Positions 22,194 to 32,788 of a stretch of 64,000 nt of DNA are shown here, in pieces; positions within the stretch are counted from its first letter, which is position 1; every line of letters starts with the position of its first letter. A model generated the notes under the pieces. The model made no database searches, was not told where the DNA came from, and saw only the letters and a program-made list of their open reading frames with translations. The stretch comes from Boesenbergia rotunda (taxonomy: Eukaryota; Streptophyta; Magnoliopsida; Zingiberales; Zingiberaceae), in contig JAGFNQ010005238.1 of NCBI GenBank assembly GCA_024364735.1, positions 1 through 64,000 on the forward strand, given 5' to 3'. The position numbers and the translations under genes were made by a program.

Positions 22194-22458
22194 TGTTGAA
22201 AATTAATTCTATCATTAAAATCCTTAATTAAGTCATAGTTATAGGATCATTTCTTATGTAAATACAGACTGTAAAAGATATACAAATCAGGAAAAATAAG
22301 AGAGTTTTAATTAGCTTTAATTAGTCTTAATCAGCTTTAATTAGTTTCATTTTTCATTAGTATCCTTTTCTATTGTAAAATTCTCTCTATAAAAGGAGAG
22401 CCTTGTACCTATTCTATTGTAAGTGAAAAGTAATTATTTTCCCCCATATTTTCTAAGT
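22194..22458 (+). repeat. E3 3' LTR
   Basis: It matches the 5' LTR from TGTTGAAAATTAATTC to CATATTTTCTAAGT. It holds an extra TTTAATTAG tandem stretch near 22308-22345, making it somewhat longer than the 5' LTR. Confidence 0.82.
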
Positions 22459-22946
22459 TATATCATATATTATTTTTAGTTATATGTTATATTTGTCAAA
22501 TTTTAGAAATAGTTAAACAATATATTAAAATTAATATCCCTAAAGAGTTAATATTAGAAAAGCAAAAGATATTACCAATTCACCATCATACTCATATTAA
22601 TGCATTCATTAAATCTATGTTAATCTCACTTTCTCATTAAATGGTCTAACACACTCCTAGAAATGTAATTCCTCAAGACAATAGTTCCGATAACTATGAT
22701 GAAAGCAATTCTACATTATTTTCTCTTGGAATGAGATAGCACATCCCACTTTCTCATCAATGATCTAACACATTCCTAGATATGTAATTCCTCAAGACAA
22801 TATTTTAGATAGCCATGATGCTTTAAAGTAATTGTACATTATTTTCTCTTGGAATGAGATTAGCACATCCCTGAAATGAAAGAAGCTTGTGCGACACAAA
22901 GAAAACACTAAATGAAGACAAAGGAAAGTTGAATTTGTTTAAATAC
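22459..22946 (-). other. Intron-like DNA downstream of CFIm25 exon 4, with a 121-bp tandem duplication
   Basis: This interval follows the exon-4 donor of CFIm25 and precedes E3. The segment with CTTTCTCAT, GTAATTCCTCAAGACAATA and TTATTTTCTCTTGGAATGAG occurs twice in tandem (about 22628-22748 and 22749-22870). I found no coding exon here. Confidence 0.6.
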
Positions 22947-24544
22947 CTGCCAATTAGGCTGAAAGGAAGTTGAACTTGGAGCAAGTTTGCTTGAAAGTTT
23001 CCGCTTCAGGCCCTCAATTTCTGCGAGAGCAGTCACAAGAACAATCAAGCAAGAACTAAGAATGTGCAATGTATAAAACATGGCTCAGAAAAAATAGGGA
23101 CACAAAGGAACATAAATATAAAACAATACGGCCTACCATTTTCTCCAGGTTTCAGACGTCCACCAGGGAGTTTACAGAAAGTATTTCCTATTTGCAGTAG
23201 AAGTATATGTGGGTGGTTGTGCTCTTGCACCTAAAAGAAATGAGCAAAATGGTTTACAACGTGCAGGCACAAATATGTAATTTGACGAAAAGAAAGTTGA
23301 GCTAGTGATGAACTATCATTAGGATCACAATTACATGAAAGGCAAAAAAAACAAAGGGAAATAGAAAAGCCAACAAGATAATGGTACTATTTGTAGTTAT
23401 TTACCAACAAAATCCCTTCGACACTTGTCCGCATGCCTTCTTTCATATAGCTGAGGCAAGAAAAGCAATCAAAAATTAAAAATTATTAAGATCCAAATCA
23501 ATGTTAAGCTACAAGAGAACAAGAAAAAGAGAAGTCCAAGACATCTTACCAATATAATCCACAAAACCATCACCAAGTCATCATTGTTATCAAATCAAAC
23601 TGTGTTTGTCCCAACTATTTGGAATCAACTTTACAAATAATCTCTACATTTAACTTATGCAAGCTATATTACTACTAATATTCAAATTCATTGAATCATT
23701 TTTCTTATATTAACAAAAAAATTCTGTGGTCTCCCTCTACCCTCTGAATCGAAGGCTCCATTTACCTAGGACTACAGTACTGCAGATTTTCTGAAAATTA
23801 GGTTGTCTATGCTTACACACCATAGGTTATTACTCTAAATCCCTCTGCTGATGACTTCAATCCAATTAAAAGCTTCTTCGATCACAATTTGACGCCAAAT
23901 GCCAAAGACAGAAGGCTTTCTACATTGAGCGCTAGATGATTGACAGAAGTAGTTCAACATGGGAAAATCTTTGCAAGCAATGTTCTATGAGAAAATAAGA
24001 AGGAAAGAAAAACAAAATTATTCTACCTGCCTATATTGACACCTACTAATTCTCTATTATTTGTGAGAATAAACAGAACAAATTGATGAAACACCGAACA
24101 AGTATTTGTTAAATCTATTTTCATATCACCTACCAACCCAAAATAACTGAGTTATACGCACATATATATCAACAATTTTCCATTCTCAGCCATTTGTGTT
24201 TTCTAAAAAAATGAGAACTGGTGAAGCACCTAGATACTATTTGTTATATCTAAGTTCATATCACCTACCAACTCACAGTAACTCTGCTATATGCATTTTC
24301 TGTCATTCGTGTTCCAGTCACCATCAATCTATCAATTAATACCTAGAATAGATCCTTATATTTACTTATGGGGAAAAAATGTAACTTTGATAGAGTAAGC
24401 AATAAATTTACCACAAAGAAGTACCATAACCGTCAGTAACGACTTTATGAACCAAAGTATTAGAGAATCAGAGTAAAAAGGAGGAAAAGGGCTCTTTCTT
24501 CATAAAGCAATGAACATCTATATTGGACGCATGAGTACGCCCCG

Positions 24545-24588
<44 letters not shown>

Positions 24589-24914
24589 AAAAAAAAAAAA
24601 TTGGTTCTGAATAATTATCTAGTTTTCACCTCGAAATCAAACTCCAGCGCACAGAAAAATAACAAAAGAAATGGACTTAACATAACATATGAAATTAGGG
24701 TTTTAAGTAACGGGGAGACGGAAAGAAAGTGATTTAGAATCCCGGTTGCAATAGCGGAAGGAGAGTGCAAGGGAACTGAGCAAGAAAGGGCGTACTTGAG
24801 TTTCATGCGGGCGAGACGATCGGCCACGGACGTGTCCTTCTCCATCTTGGGCTCCTTCGCCCCGAAGGTATAGTTGGAAAGGGGGTAAGTGTTTACCACC
24901 GGCGACGACACCAT
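22947..24914 (-). CDS. CFIm25: Pre-mRNA cleavage factor Im 25-kDa subunit (Nudix fold), first four coding exons only
   Basis: Four exons join in frame on the minus strand: 24914-24796, 23450-23405, 23230-23137 and 23020-22947, all with GT-AG introns. The 111 residues match plant CFIm25 nearly throughout: NTYPLSNYTFGAKEPK, KDTSVADRLARMKLNYMKEG, RTSVEGILLVQEHNHPHILL and GNTFCKLPGGRLKPGENE, the start of the degenerate Nudix box. CFIm25 binds UGUA in the nucleus and helps choose polyadenylation sites; it lacks hydrolase activity in known members. The start MVSSPVV fits the family, although the frame stays open upstream. The usual protein is about 200 residues. The remaining exons (with the ECVATWWRPNFE region) are not found to the left, where E3 and other elements lie. 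Either a very large intron continues outside the window or the gene is truncated. Confidence 0.93.
23451..24795 (-). other. CFIm25 intron 1
   Basis: This intron of about 1.35 kb is AT-rich. The sequence near 23605 (GTCCCAACTATTTGGAATC) resembles a widely dispersed plant repeat but is degraded. A long homopolymer block lies at 24541-24600. No other gene is visible inside. Confidence 0.7.
24541..24600. repeat. Homopolymer block: C39 followed by A16
   Basis: After CCCG there are 39 C, one T and 16 A, ending at 24600. It lies in CFIm25 intron 1, roughly 200 bases from the exon 1 donor. Such a run may be a real microsatellite or an artefact at an assembly join. Confidence 0.95.
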
Positions 24915-25199
24915 CTCTCTCGTCTTCACCTCGAGCTCCTCCACGCGTGCGCCGCTCTCAGTAACACCGCTGGCCAACGACGGCGACCACGGCGAGGAAG
25001 CGAATCGCCGCAGTGAATGGGTACGATAGGAGGCGCAGGTTGGGTTGGGTCGGGTCGCGCGAATGCTCGATCTCGGTTCAGATCCATGTGTGTTTGTAGG
25101 CCGCCCCCAAGTTTTCATTCTTTCTCAATCAAACCCTTATATTTGCCCCCACATTCACATAAAAAAATATAAAAATAAAAATAAAAAAATTGTCTTAAA

Positions 25200-26015
25200 C
25201 TCCCTGCACGTAAATTCAACTCCCTCCTTAGTCCTTGCATTAGAAAAAATTTATTTCAACTCCCTACATGTAAAATTTTATTTGCTTCAACTACATATTT
25301 ACCTAATTACCCTCGATTTCTTTTTTACAAATAGTCTGAAATAAGATATAATTACTCCTAAATTCAGCATCATTTAATTAGAATTTAGTATATTTTCTAT
25401 CAAATTAAGTATGACCCAATTAATTTATCCTAAACTAATTGATTGGTAAAAACTTCTAATCAATTGATCAAACGGAAAAAAATGTATACTAAATTTGATA
25501 GAAAATATACTAAATTCTAATTTAAATGTGCTAAATTTAGGAAAAATTCTAGTTACTTTTGAACTTTTTTACCTATAAAAAATAAAGATAATATTCTCTC
25601 GTGACAAATATAACTAATCGATTATCGATTAATTTCTAATCAATCGGAGCTCCTCAATTGATTGGAATAGCTCCAATCAATTAAAAGCAGCTCCGATTGA
25701 TTCTCGATCAACTGGGTTTAAAAAAGAATCGATTCTCGATCAACTGGGCTTAAAAAAGAATTGATTCTCAATCAACTAGGTTTGAAAAAGAATTGTACTC
25801 AATTTAATAAAAAATATACTAAATTCTAGTTAAATGATACTGAATTTAAAAGTAATAATATTTCATTTTGGACATTTTATACTTAAAAGTAATGAGGATA
25901 ATTAAGTAAATCGGTATATATCAGTGAGTTGAAAAAAATAAAATTTTACATGCAGAGAATAGAAATAAATTTTTTCTAATATAAGGACAGAGAATGGAGA
26001 TTTAAAAATAATCTA
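25200..26015. repeat. Foldback element 1: long imperfect inverted repeat (MITE-like) upstream of CFIm25
   Basis: The left arm (about 25200-25410) and right arm (about 25800-26015) are imperfect reverse complements over roughly 200 bases. Shared blocks include ATTAGAAAAAATTTATTTC, CATGTAAAATTTTATTT and AGAATTTAGTATATTTTCT. A further inverted copy of the last block lies at 25487. The loop has three tandem units built on AACTGGGTTTAAAAAAGAAT. It starts about 290 bases before the CFIm25 start codon. Exact ends and a target duplication are not resolved. Confidence 0.75.
25700..25798. repeat. Three tandem ~32-bp units in foldback 1
   Basis: GATTCTCGATCAACTGGG followed by TTTAAAAAAGAAT repeats three times with small changes inside the loop of foldback 1. 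Confidence 0.8.
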
Positions 26016-26234
26016 CAGAAAATTAAAACATCAATCGCTTTTAAAAATTAACAATTTTTTACCTCAGGATTTTCGAACGGATTAAAAACGCTACACTGAC
26101 CAAGGAGCTTAATTATATATTTTTCCTTATGATACAATCAATTTTTTATTCGCTCTTATCTTTCCTTTTCTCATTTTTTTTATACATGCATGCATAACGT
26201 GGGTCTTATAATATTTAATATTTAACTAAATAGC

Positions 26235-27360
26235 TTACCCATAATAAAAATCATGGATCTGATATGGGTCCATATCACGCCCAACACGAGCCTGATATGG
26301 TGTCATATTAGGCCCGCGTTCCATATCATGCCCGCGTTGGACCTAATATGCACCCATATCAGGTCCAACGTGGACATGATTCTTTCGATTATAGTTTAAC
26401 GTATTTAGGCTGTGTTTGGTAGGGTGTAATCCACTCTGTAATGTAATCCAGATTACATTACAAGTTGGATTCCTTTGTTTGGAATAACTTTAAAATTGTA
26501 ATGTAATGTAATCTTGATTACAAAAGAGGTTGATGATTTGTAATCTGGATTACAAAACAAAATCTCCGTAATCTGGATTACATTACAGCTTGTAAAGTCG
26601 TCGGCCGGGTGGCGACGGTCGTCGGTCGTCGACGGTTCGGCGGTCGGCAACCGTCGTTGGCGGCCGACGACCGGTGACCCCCGCCGGCGATCGCCACCAG
26701 CGGCCGACGGCCGGCGATCGCTGCCGGCGACGGTCGGCGACGGCCGCCGACGGCCGGCGACCGCCGACGGCCGGCGACCGCCGACGGTCGTCGGTCGCCG
26801 GCCGCCGGCGGCGATCGTCGGTCGTCAATCTTGATTACATTACAGGATGGATTACCCCTCACCAAACAAAGGAATCCAACTTGTAATGGTTATCAAAGAT
26901 TACATACAATTCATTACCAAACATAACAATGTAATCAAGATTACATTACATTACAAACTTGATTACATTACAGACCTGATTACATTACCCCCTACCAAAC
27001 GTAGCCTTAGAGAAGTCAAAATAAGTATTGGACGACACCGTTAGATTCTTGTAACCCTATAAATTCATAGAAGCCGAAATGAGTCCAATCGGAGTTGTAT
27101 AGGTCCATCAGTAGGTTTCGGTCAAAATTCACTGATCGACTTAGAAACCTTATATTGCAATCATTTCAAGTCCTGTAAATTTATGAGCATTTAAGGAATC
27201 TAACAGTGTCGTCCATTACTTATTTCGGCTTTTCTAAAGCTATTAAAATATCATCGAAAGAATCGACCAATCTGCGTAGGCCCGATATGAAACTAATATG
27301 GTTGCAATATGAGGCCCACGCGGTCCTGATATGCACTCATATCAGGCCCACATTGAGAAA
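26235..27360. repeat. Foldback element 2, interrupted by a Tourist-like MITE
   Basis: Left arm sequence (26235-26407, continuing at 27010-27080) is mirrored in inverted orientation at about 27180-27360. Matching blocks are GGTCCAACGTGG/CCACGCGGTCC, ATTCTTTCGAT/ATCGAAAGAAT, TATTGGACGACACCGTTAGA/TCTAACAGTGTCGTCCATTA and AGCCGAAAT/ATTTCGGCT. The left arm is split exactly at the TTA target of the MITE. Without it the foldback is about 530 bp. Confidence 0.72.
26408..27006. mobile_element. Tourist-like (PIF/Harbinger) MITE with a GC-rich core
   Basis: The ends are GGCTGTGTTTGGTAGGG and the reverse complement of GGCTACGTTTGGTAGGG, flanked by TTA on both sides (26405-26407, 27007-27009). This fits the PIF/Harbinger end consensus and 3-bp target. 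A further perfect inner inverted pair of 23 bp lies at 26461-26483 and 26863-26885. The arms are rich in TGTAATCTGGATTACATTAC-like units. The core (26590-26828) is an unusual CGGCGA-type GC-rich low-complexity block. No transposase is encoded. Confidence 0.8.
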
Positions 27361-27435
27361 TTAACTCTTCCGGGAATAGTAATGTGTAAACCATGTCAAA
27401 CCAAGACCAATTAATATCTTAACTGAACAGATTCA

Positions 27436-27718
27436 AACTTCTCCTAGAATAGTCTCCGGTGTGAAATGAAATGAAATGAAATGAATAACTAAAAGGATAA
27501 ATTTTTGGTGAATTAGGAAACATGGAATGTCAGACTTATTCCTAAGAGTGGTAAGGTGAAATTGAGAAAGAAAAAGACAGTCTAGATATGATTTCTTGAA
27601 GAAAAGATTTAGACCTAGCACATTAGATCTTCTTCCTTGTTTTGGAATATCACTTTTGAAAAGGATGTTGGACTCATTAGTGACTCGTCTTTCCTTGTGT
27701 TTAGCTCAAAGAGCTAAT
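27436..27718. repeat. Foldback element 3, left arm (first part)
   Basis: From CTCCTAGAATAGTCTCCGGTG to the CTAAT target of E4, this segment is the inverted counterpart of 39840-40072. Blocks such as GGATAAATTTTTG, TAAGAGTGGTAA, TCTTGAAGAAAAGATTTAGACC and AAAGGATGTTGGA appear in reverse complement there. The arm resumes after E4 at 39284. Confidence 0.85.
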
Positions 27719-28889
27719 TGTTGGTGCAATCGGCTCAAGTGTGATCGGGTAGATCAGGAGTTTTGATATGTGTGTCAGTATGAATAAGTTAGGATTTCAT
27801 ATTGATCTAATATGTGTATGTGAGTATGCAGGTTTGTAGGATACATATTGACTTAGTTGGATGTTTTCTGGTCCGGTGAAGGATGACATGGGAGACAAGT
27901 CGTGGACTTGCATGCATCCGAGGGACCGTGAGCAAAGCAGGAACGATGAGCCGAGAGAAACGGACTTCGAGGCATACGTGAAGAATGGCATAGGAGACAG
28001 GTCGTGGGCTTGCATGCATTCGAGAGACGAGAGCCAAAGTCGAAGAGGGCTTGAAGGCAACAGATCGAGGTTGCTGGAGCAGGGACGATGAGCTGAGGGA
28101 AGCGGACTTCGAGACATACGTGAAGGGTGGCATGGGAGACAAACCGCGGGCTTGCATATATCCGAGGGACGAGAGCCAAAGTCGAAGAGGGCTTGAAGGC
28201 AACATGTCGAGGCTACTAAATGAAGAGTCAACTGAGTCGTGAGAATTCGAGTGCTGAGAGAACTGTACTCGAGAAGGGAATCCTAGGGTCGAGTGCTGAG
28301 AGAATTGTACTTGGGAAGGGAAACCCTAGGTGGCAGTCGACTGGTCCTTTACTAGTCGACTGAGGTAGAGCACAGAGAGATCTCGACTGGTAAAGGACCA
28401 GTCGACTGATACAGTCGACTGGGCAGTCGACTGGTGACCAGAATGCGAATCGTCAAGGCAGTGACCTTTGAATTCGCGAAAACCAGTCGACTGCCCCTGG
28501 GGCAGTCGACTGGTAACAGTCAAATCAGGATCGATCTCTATTTAAGAGTGCTCGTGTTTGGCTACTTTTCTTTGGCAAAACAAGCTTGGTTAGAGCCTGT
28601 TAGTAGTCTACAAGTGCTCGAGTTGTGGCGAGGTTTGTCCACCCATAAGGAGCGACAAGAGCTAGCCGGAGGTGTTCCGGGGAATCATCCACCGAACGAT
28701 CGGGATCATCCACCTTACGGACAGCCGTGGAGTAGGAGTTTCATCTCCGAACCACGCAAATCGGTGTGTCATTCTTAGTTGTTAGTTGTAGTTTAATTGT
28801 ATTTTCGCTTGCGCACTAACAACGTGTAGGAAGAAAATCGAGAAGAGGCTATTCATCCCCCCCTTTAGCTAAATGGAAAGGTCCTAACA
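27719..28889 (+). repeat. E4 5' LTR with tandem U3 units and CAGTCGACTG palindromes
   Basis: Three tandem units of 100-140 bp, each with GGAGACA-GTCG-GGGCTTGCATGCAT-like sequence, fill 27885-28210. Downstream, 28325-28515 carries about eight copies of the palindrome (C)AGTCGACTG, some mutated. The 3' part has a conserved segment GAGCTAGCCGGAGG shared with E5. Confidence 0.9.
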
Positions 28890-28891
28890 AG

Positions 28892-28903
28892 TGGTATCAG
28901 AGC
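28892..28903 (+). other. E4 primer binding site
   Basis: TGGTATCAGAGC two bases after the 5' LTR matches the 3' end of initiator tRNA-Met exactly. Confidence 0.9.
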
Positions 28904-28955
28904 GAGGTTCGCGCATCTACAGACTAACCGCCGAGAAAGCAAAAAGCTAGAGGGA

Positions 28956-29269
28956 ATGACAATTGAAGAAAAATTAGGGGATGACATCAATGTCCCACCT
29001 CCCTACGATCGTGAGAATTTCGACTATTGGAGGATGCGGACAAAGATTTGGTTTGACATGGATTGGGATTGCATGATCGCACTAGAAGAGTCATTCGAAG
29101 TTCCAAGAGATAAACATAGGAAAAAGCTCCGACCAAGATATTGGAATAAAGAGCAACAAACACAATCAAAGGCAAACGAGAAAGTAATTTCAATATTACT
29201 TAATGTTTTGCCTAATGATGTAATTAGTAGGTAGGTGAATACAAAAATGCACATGAACTATGGGGCAAG
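28956..29269 (+). pseudogene. E4 gag, N-terminal part
   Basis: The start is ATG 28956. VPPPYDRENFDYWRMRTKIWF matches the N-terminus of Copia-type gag (UBN2/DUF4219-like), and KVISILLNVLPNDVIS follows. A stop at 29232 breaks the frame just before a segment reading EYKNAHELWGK in another frame. E5 then splits it at GCAAG. The continuation resumes at 33805. Confidence 0.85.
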
Positions 29270-30244
29270 TGTTGGGGCAACCTATGGTCCAAAGTAACCA
29301 TGTATTTTGATGTTTGGGCAAAGGGTTTAAGTTAGGTTTACCCTTGTGTTTTGATATATGTATGTGAGTGTGCAGGTTTGTAGGTTACACATATGGACTT
29401 AGCTGGACGGCTTTGGGAACGGTGAAGGGTGGCATGGAGACAAGCCGTGGGCTTGTGTGCGCACCTAAGGGAGGATGAGCCAAGGGACACGGACTTCGAG
29501 ACGTACGTGAAGGATGACATGGAGGCAAGCTGGAGGCTTGTGTGCGCATCTGAGGGACGAGGGTCGAAGACGAAGAAGGCGTGAAGGCAATAGTCGAGGC
29601 TGCTGGTGAAGAGTCAGCTGAGTCGTGAGGGTACGAGTGTTGAGGGAATGTACTCGGGGAAATCCTAGGGGTCGAGTGTTGAGGGAATTGTACTCGGAAA
29701 GGAAAACCTAGGTGGGCAGTCGACTGGGGTTTTGGTAGTCGACTGATAAACATCACAGAAATATCAGTCGACTGTTATGGGAGCAGTCGACTGGTAAGTG
29801 ATGGCTGGAAATTCGAACGTTGAGCTGCAACGGTCGAATTTCAGTGGGGGCAGTTGACTGCTAGCGAGGTTTTCAGCCTAAGACTCTATTTAAGAGAGCT
29901 TTGTTTTGGCTGAAACTCTTGACGAATTTGGCTTTGGTTAAAGACCAAATAGTAGTCTAAGAGCTCAGAGGTGCAGTTGGGATTGTGGTGATGTTTCTCC
30001 ACCCACAAGGAGCTACACGAGCTAGCCGGAGGGCATCCGAGGAGTGATCCACCGAAGGAACAAGGGATCGTCTACATTACAGACTATCGTGGAGTAGGAG
30101 CGTCATCTCCGAACCACGTAAATAGGTTTGCGTTAGCATTGTTTTATTATTGTTATTTGTTATTCCGCTTGCGTTTGCTAACGTGATAGGTAGAAATCGA
30201 AGAAATTGCTATCCCCCCTCTAGCAAGACAAACACGATCTAACA
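29270..30244 (+). repeat. E5 5' LTR
   Basis: It has two U3 tandem units near 29420-29560, with GGCATGGAGACAAGC and GACATGGAGGCAAGC cores. AGTCGACTG palindromes lie at 29716-29795 (one mutated to AGTTGACTG at 29851). The region before the primer site holds ACACGAGCTAGCCGGAGGGC, shared with E4. Confidence 0.9.
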
Positions 30245-30246
30245 AG

Positions 30247-30258
30247 TGGTATCAGAGC
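30247..30258 (+). other. E5 primer binding site
   Basis: TGGTATCAGAGC two bases after the 5' LTR, as in E4. Confidence 0.9.
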
Positions 30259-30312
30259 GGGGTTGCTCGTCTATGGACTAACCACCGGGAGAGCAAAAGG
30301 TGCTAGAGGAAG

Positions 30313-31517
30313 ATGGAATCAGAAGGTCCACTTGGATGGGATACTAGGATTCCACTTCCATATGATCGAGATGATTTCAATTATTAGAGGAAACGGTTAG
30401 AGACATGGTTCCAAATGGATTTAGATCATTGGACGACATTGGAAGTGTCATTTGAAGCTCCAACGGATAAGAAGGGGAAGCGCCTCCGACCTCGGTATTG
30501 GACCAAGAGTCAAACGGAAGAAGCGGAGGCAGATAAGGAGGTAACTAGAATTGTATTGAATTTATTACCTTCACATGTTATGTCAAATGTAGAAGAGTAC
30601 AAGAATGCATATGAGCTATGAAGGAAGATAATAGCTTACATGAGAATTCGACACAAGGACAAGAAGAAGAGTCCAAAGAAAAGGATCAATTGGAAGTCGA
30701 GTCAAGTTCAACATCCGAAGAGGAGGAGAGAGTTGAATCGTCTACATTTTTAAGTGAGGAAGAAGTCTCCACTTCAAGGGTTGAGGGAGAGGAGAGACCT
30801 TCTTCAACACCGGAGCAAAAAGAAGCTCCAACATCCACCAAAGCAAAATCAAAGGAGCACATAATTTGCTTTGGGTGTAATCAAAAGGGACACTACAAGG
30901 ACAAGTGTCCATTGGGTAAGAAAAGGGAGGTAAACCCTAAACTCAATTCAAATAATTTGAATACTAACATGAGTGGTAGAGATGAAGCAAAGAAGGATAA
31001 GAAGCACATCATTTGCTTCACGTGTGGTGAGTGTGGACACTACCACACCAAGTGCCCAAAGAAAGGAGAGATCAAGAAGTTGGCACATTTGAAGAAATTG
31101 GAGAAGAAGAGGAGCTCAAATCAAGGGGGAGCTTCAAAGGTAAAAGGGAAGGTAATTCCTTGTTTAAAATTAAATCCAATTTCCAATTCTTATATGCTTG
31201 TTAAGAACAATCATGGATTTAAGTATAATGATAGGAATAGGGTTAACAAGGTAGATCCAAATCCTAAAAAGGTCATGCATCATGATAAACCCAAGACCTA
31301 TGTACCTAAGGATCAAGGCATGAATCCCAAGAAAGGGAGACATATGCTTAGGAAGATGGGTAGGTCTAGAAATGTCCAAGGTGGACATGTGGATTCTAGG
31401 GTTAAAAGCCTAGAAAAGAAAAATCAAGCTTTGAGGGCAAGACTTGATAAATTGGAGAAAACCCTGGGAAGATTCGTGGTTGGATCTAAGGGTTTAGGTA
31501 TGGTGTTGGGTGTCTAA
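30313..31517 (+). pseudogene. E5 gag polyprotein (no pol)
   Basis: From ATG 30313, IPLPYDRDDFNY is followed by a TAG at 30385, then FQMDLDHWTTLEVSFEAP and VLNLLPSHVMS to a TGA at 30619. A 299-residue open frame (30618-31517) then has an acidic Ser/Glu-rich stretch, two knuckles (CFGCNQKGHYKDKC about residue 92 and CFTCGECGHYHTKC about residue 134), a basic segment, and a coiled coil (VKSLEKKNQALRARLDKLEKTL). This is a Copia-type nucleocapsid protein. The early stops suggest decay, but the distal frame is long and clean. Confidence 0.85.
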
Positions 31518-31540
31518 AACCCAATAATAATATATCGGGG

Positions 31541-31828
31541 TTGGGATACCGATCTAAGAGCTTCAATGCCAATAAAAAGAAATATGCTAGGATATCATAT
31601 GATTATGGCAAGGAGGGGGAGTCCAAAAATGGCAAGGGGGTGTCATCTAAAAGGAAAAAGAAGGATTTAACCAAGGACAAGGTGTCTAAGGTTAAGAAGG
31701 TTAAGTTTATAGGACAAGAGTCACCAGAGGTACACCGGTGTGGCCTAGTGGTTGTTGAGTCACCTAGGAAGGTGGCTAGGGTTAAGAGCTCAAGGGGGAG
31801 CTCTAAGAGTCTTTGGGATATATGGTGA
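31541..31828 (+). pseudogene. E5 lysine-rich downstream frame
   Basis: This frame encodes a basic 95-residue segment with KKDLTKDKVSKVKKVKF and PEVHRCGLVVVESP. The same segment with matching spacing occurs in E4 (34833-35093). It may be the C-terminal end of the gag polyprotein now separated by stops, or a second small ORF. It has no domain I recognise. Confidence 0.55.
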
Positions 31829-32788
31829 ATAGATCTCGGGAGGTGTTCTCCTAGAGGTCTAGATGGACCATGGAGTGTGCCAAAAGAGTTGGAGACGAAC
31901 TTGAGTCTCAATTCCTGGGTTTTGGCATGGAGGATATGTGTTTCATGCATGGAAATATGACATTGGGGTCATAAAGCATGAAAGTTGATTTTTAATGTAT
32001 AAATGTCATATAAATTAATGCTAGGGATGCATTATGGATTGGTATGAGCAAAGATATCAAGAGGAAACCAAAACTAAGACTTTAGGTCAAGTTTAATTGA
32101 ACTAATTAGGTAGTTTTGAATTTTGTGTCAATCTTGGGAATGGTGATAGATACATTTTTGGATGTATTTTTCCCAAGTAGGTATGGGTACCACAAACCTC
32201 TCCACAAAATTTGAGAATTTTTGAAGACTTATGAAATTTCTGGCACATTTCTGAAGTTGGATTCAAAAGGTTGAAAAATGGGGTTTCAGAGTTCCAGTCG
32301 ACTGGTAACTGTACCAGTCGACTGGTAAAAGCTGAAAAATAGATTTCAGCTATGGTAAGGTGTCCAAATGATTGAAACAAGTGTGGAACCTTATGAGGGG
32401 TTAGTACACTATGTTTATGATCATTTAGGGGTTAAAGAGTTCAATAAGGGGGAAATTGTTGGAGTCTTTTGATATATGACAAAGGGGGAGAAGTGTTGGG
32501 TTTAATTTGGGAAACCAAACACCCCTTTGCAAGAACCCTAGGGAAAGGGGGAGCATTGTTGCTCCATTCGTGGCGTAAGGGGAACCTTGGAGAGGTTCTT
32601 AAAAAGTCTTTGTAAGTCCAATGCAGGGGGATGCCTTAGGATAGGATCCATGTTTGTATTGCATATGCATTGGCGGTGTAAGTCCAAGATGGAGTATTGG
32701 CAACGTAAGTCCAAATGGTTATTAGCTTTGTTTTGCTATTTGTTTTCCCTAACTTAAACGTATTGCCAAACATCAAAAAGGGGGAGAT

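Larger units (their letters stand above)
15280..22458 (+). mobile_element. E3: decayed Copia LTR retrotransposon containing a solo LTR and an assembly gap
   Basis: LTRs beginning TGTTG(G/A)AAATTAATTC occur at 15280 and 22194, with a primer site TGGTATCATAGCG at 15521 and a polypurine tract GAGGGGAG before 22194. The body has gag, a CCHC knuckle, protease, integrase, RT and RNase H in Copia order. Gag is split by a 2.65-kb solo LTR, and 306 bases of N lie between protease and integrase. The LTR ends do not read CA, and no clean target duplication is visible. Confidence 0.9.

Noticed and set aside
23560..23800. Named SINE or LINE in CFIm25 intron 1
   Set aside because: Only a short stretch (GTCCCAACTATTTGG) resembles a dispersed plant repeat; no ends, tail or target duplication could be defined.
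27797..28242. Repetitive Ser/Pro-rich frames in the E4 LTRs
   Set aside because: They are translations of the LTR tandem units in all frames; the same holds for 38240-38674 and the E5 LTRs.
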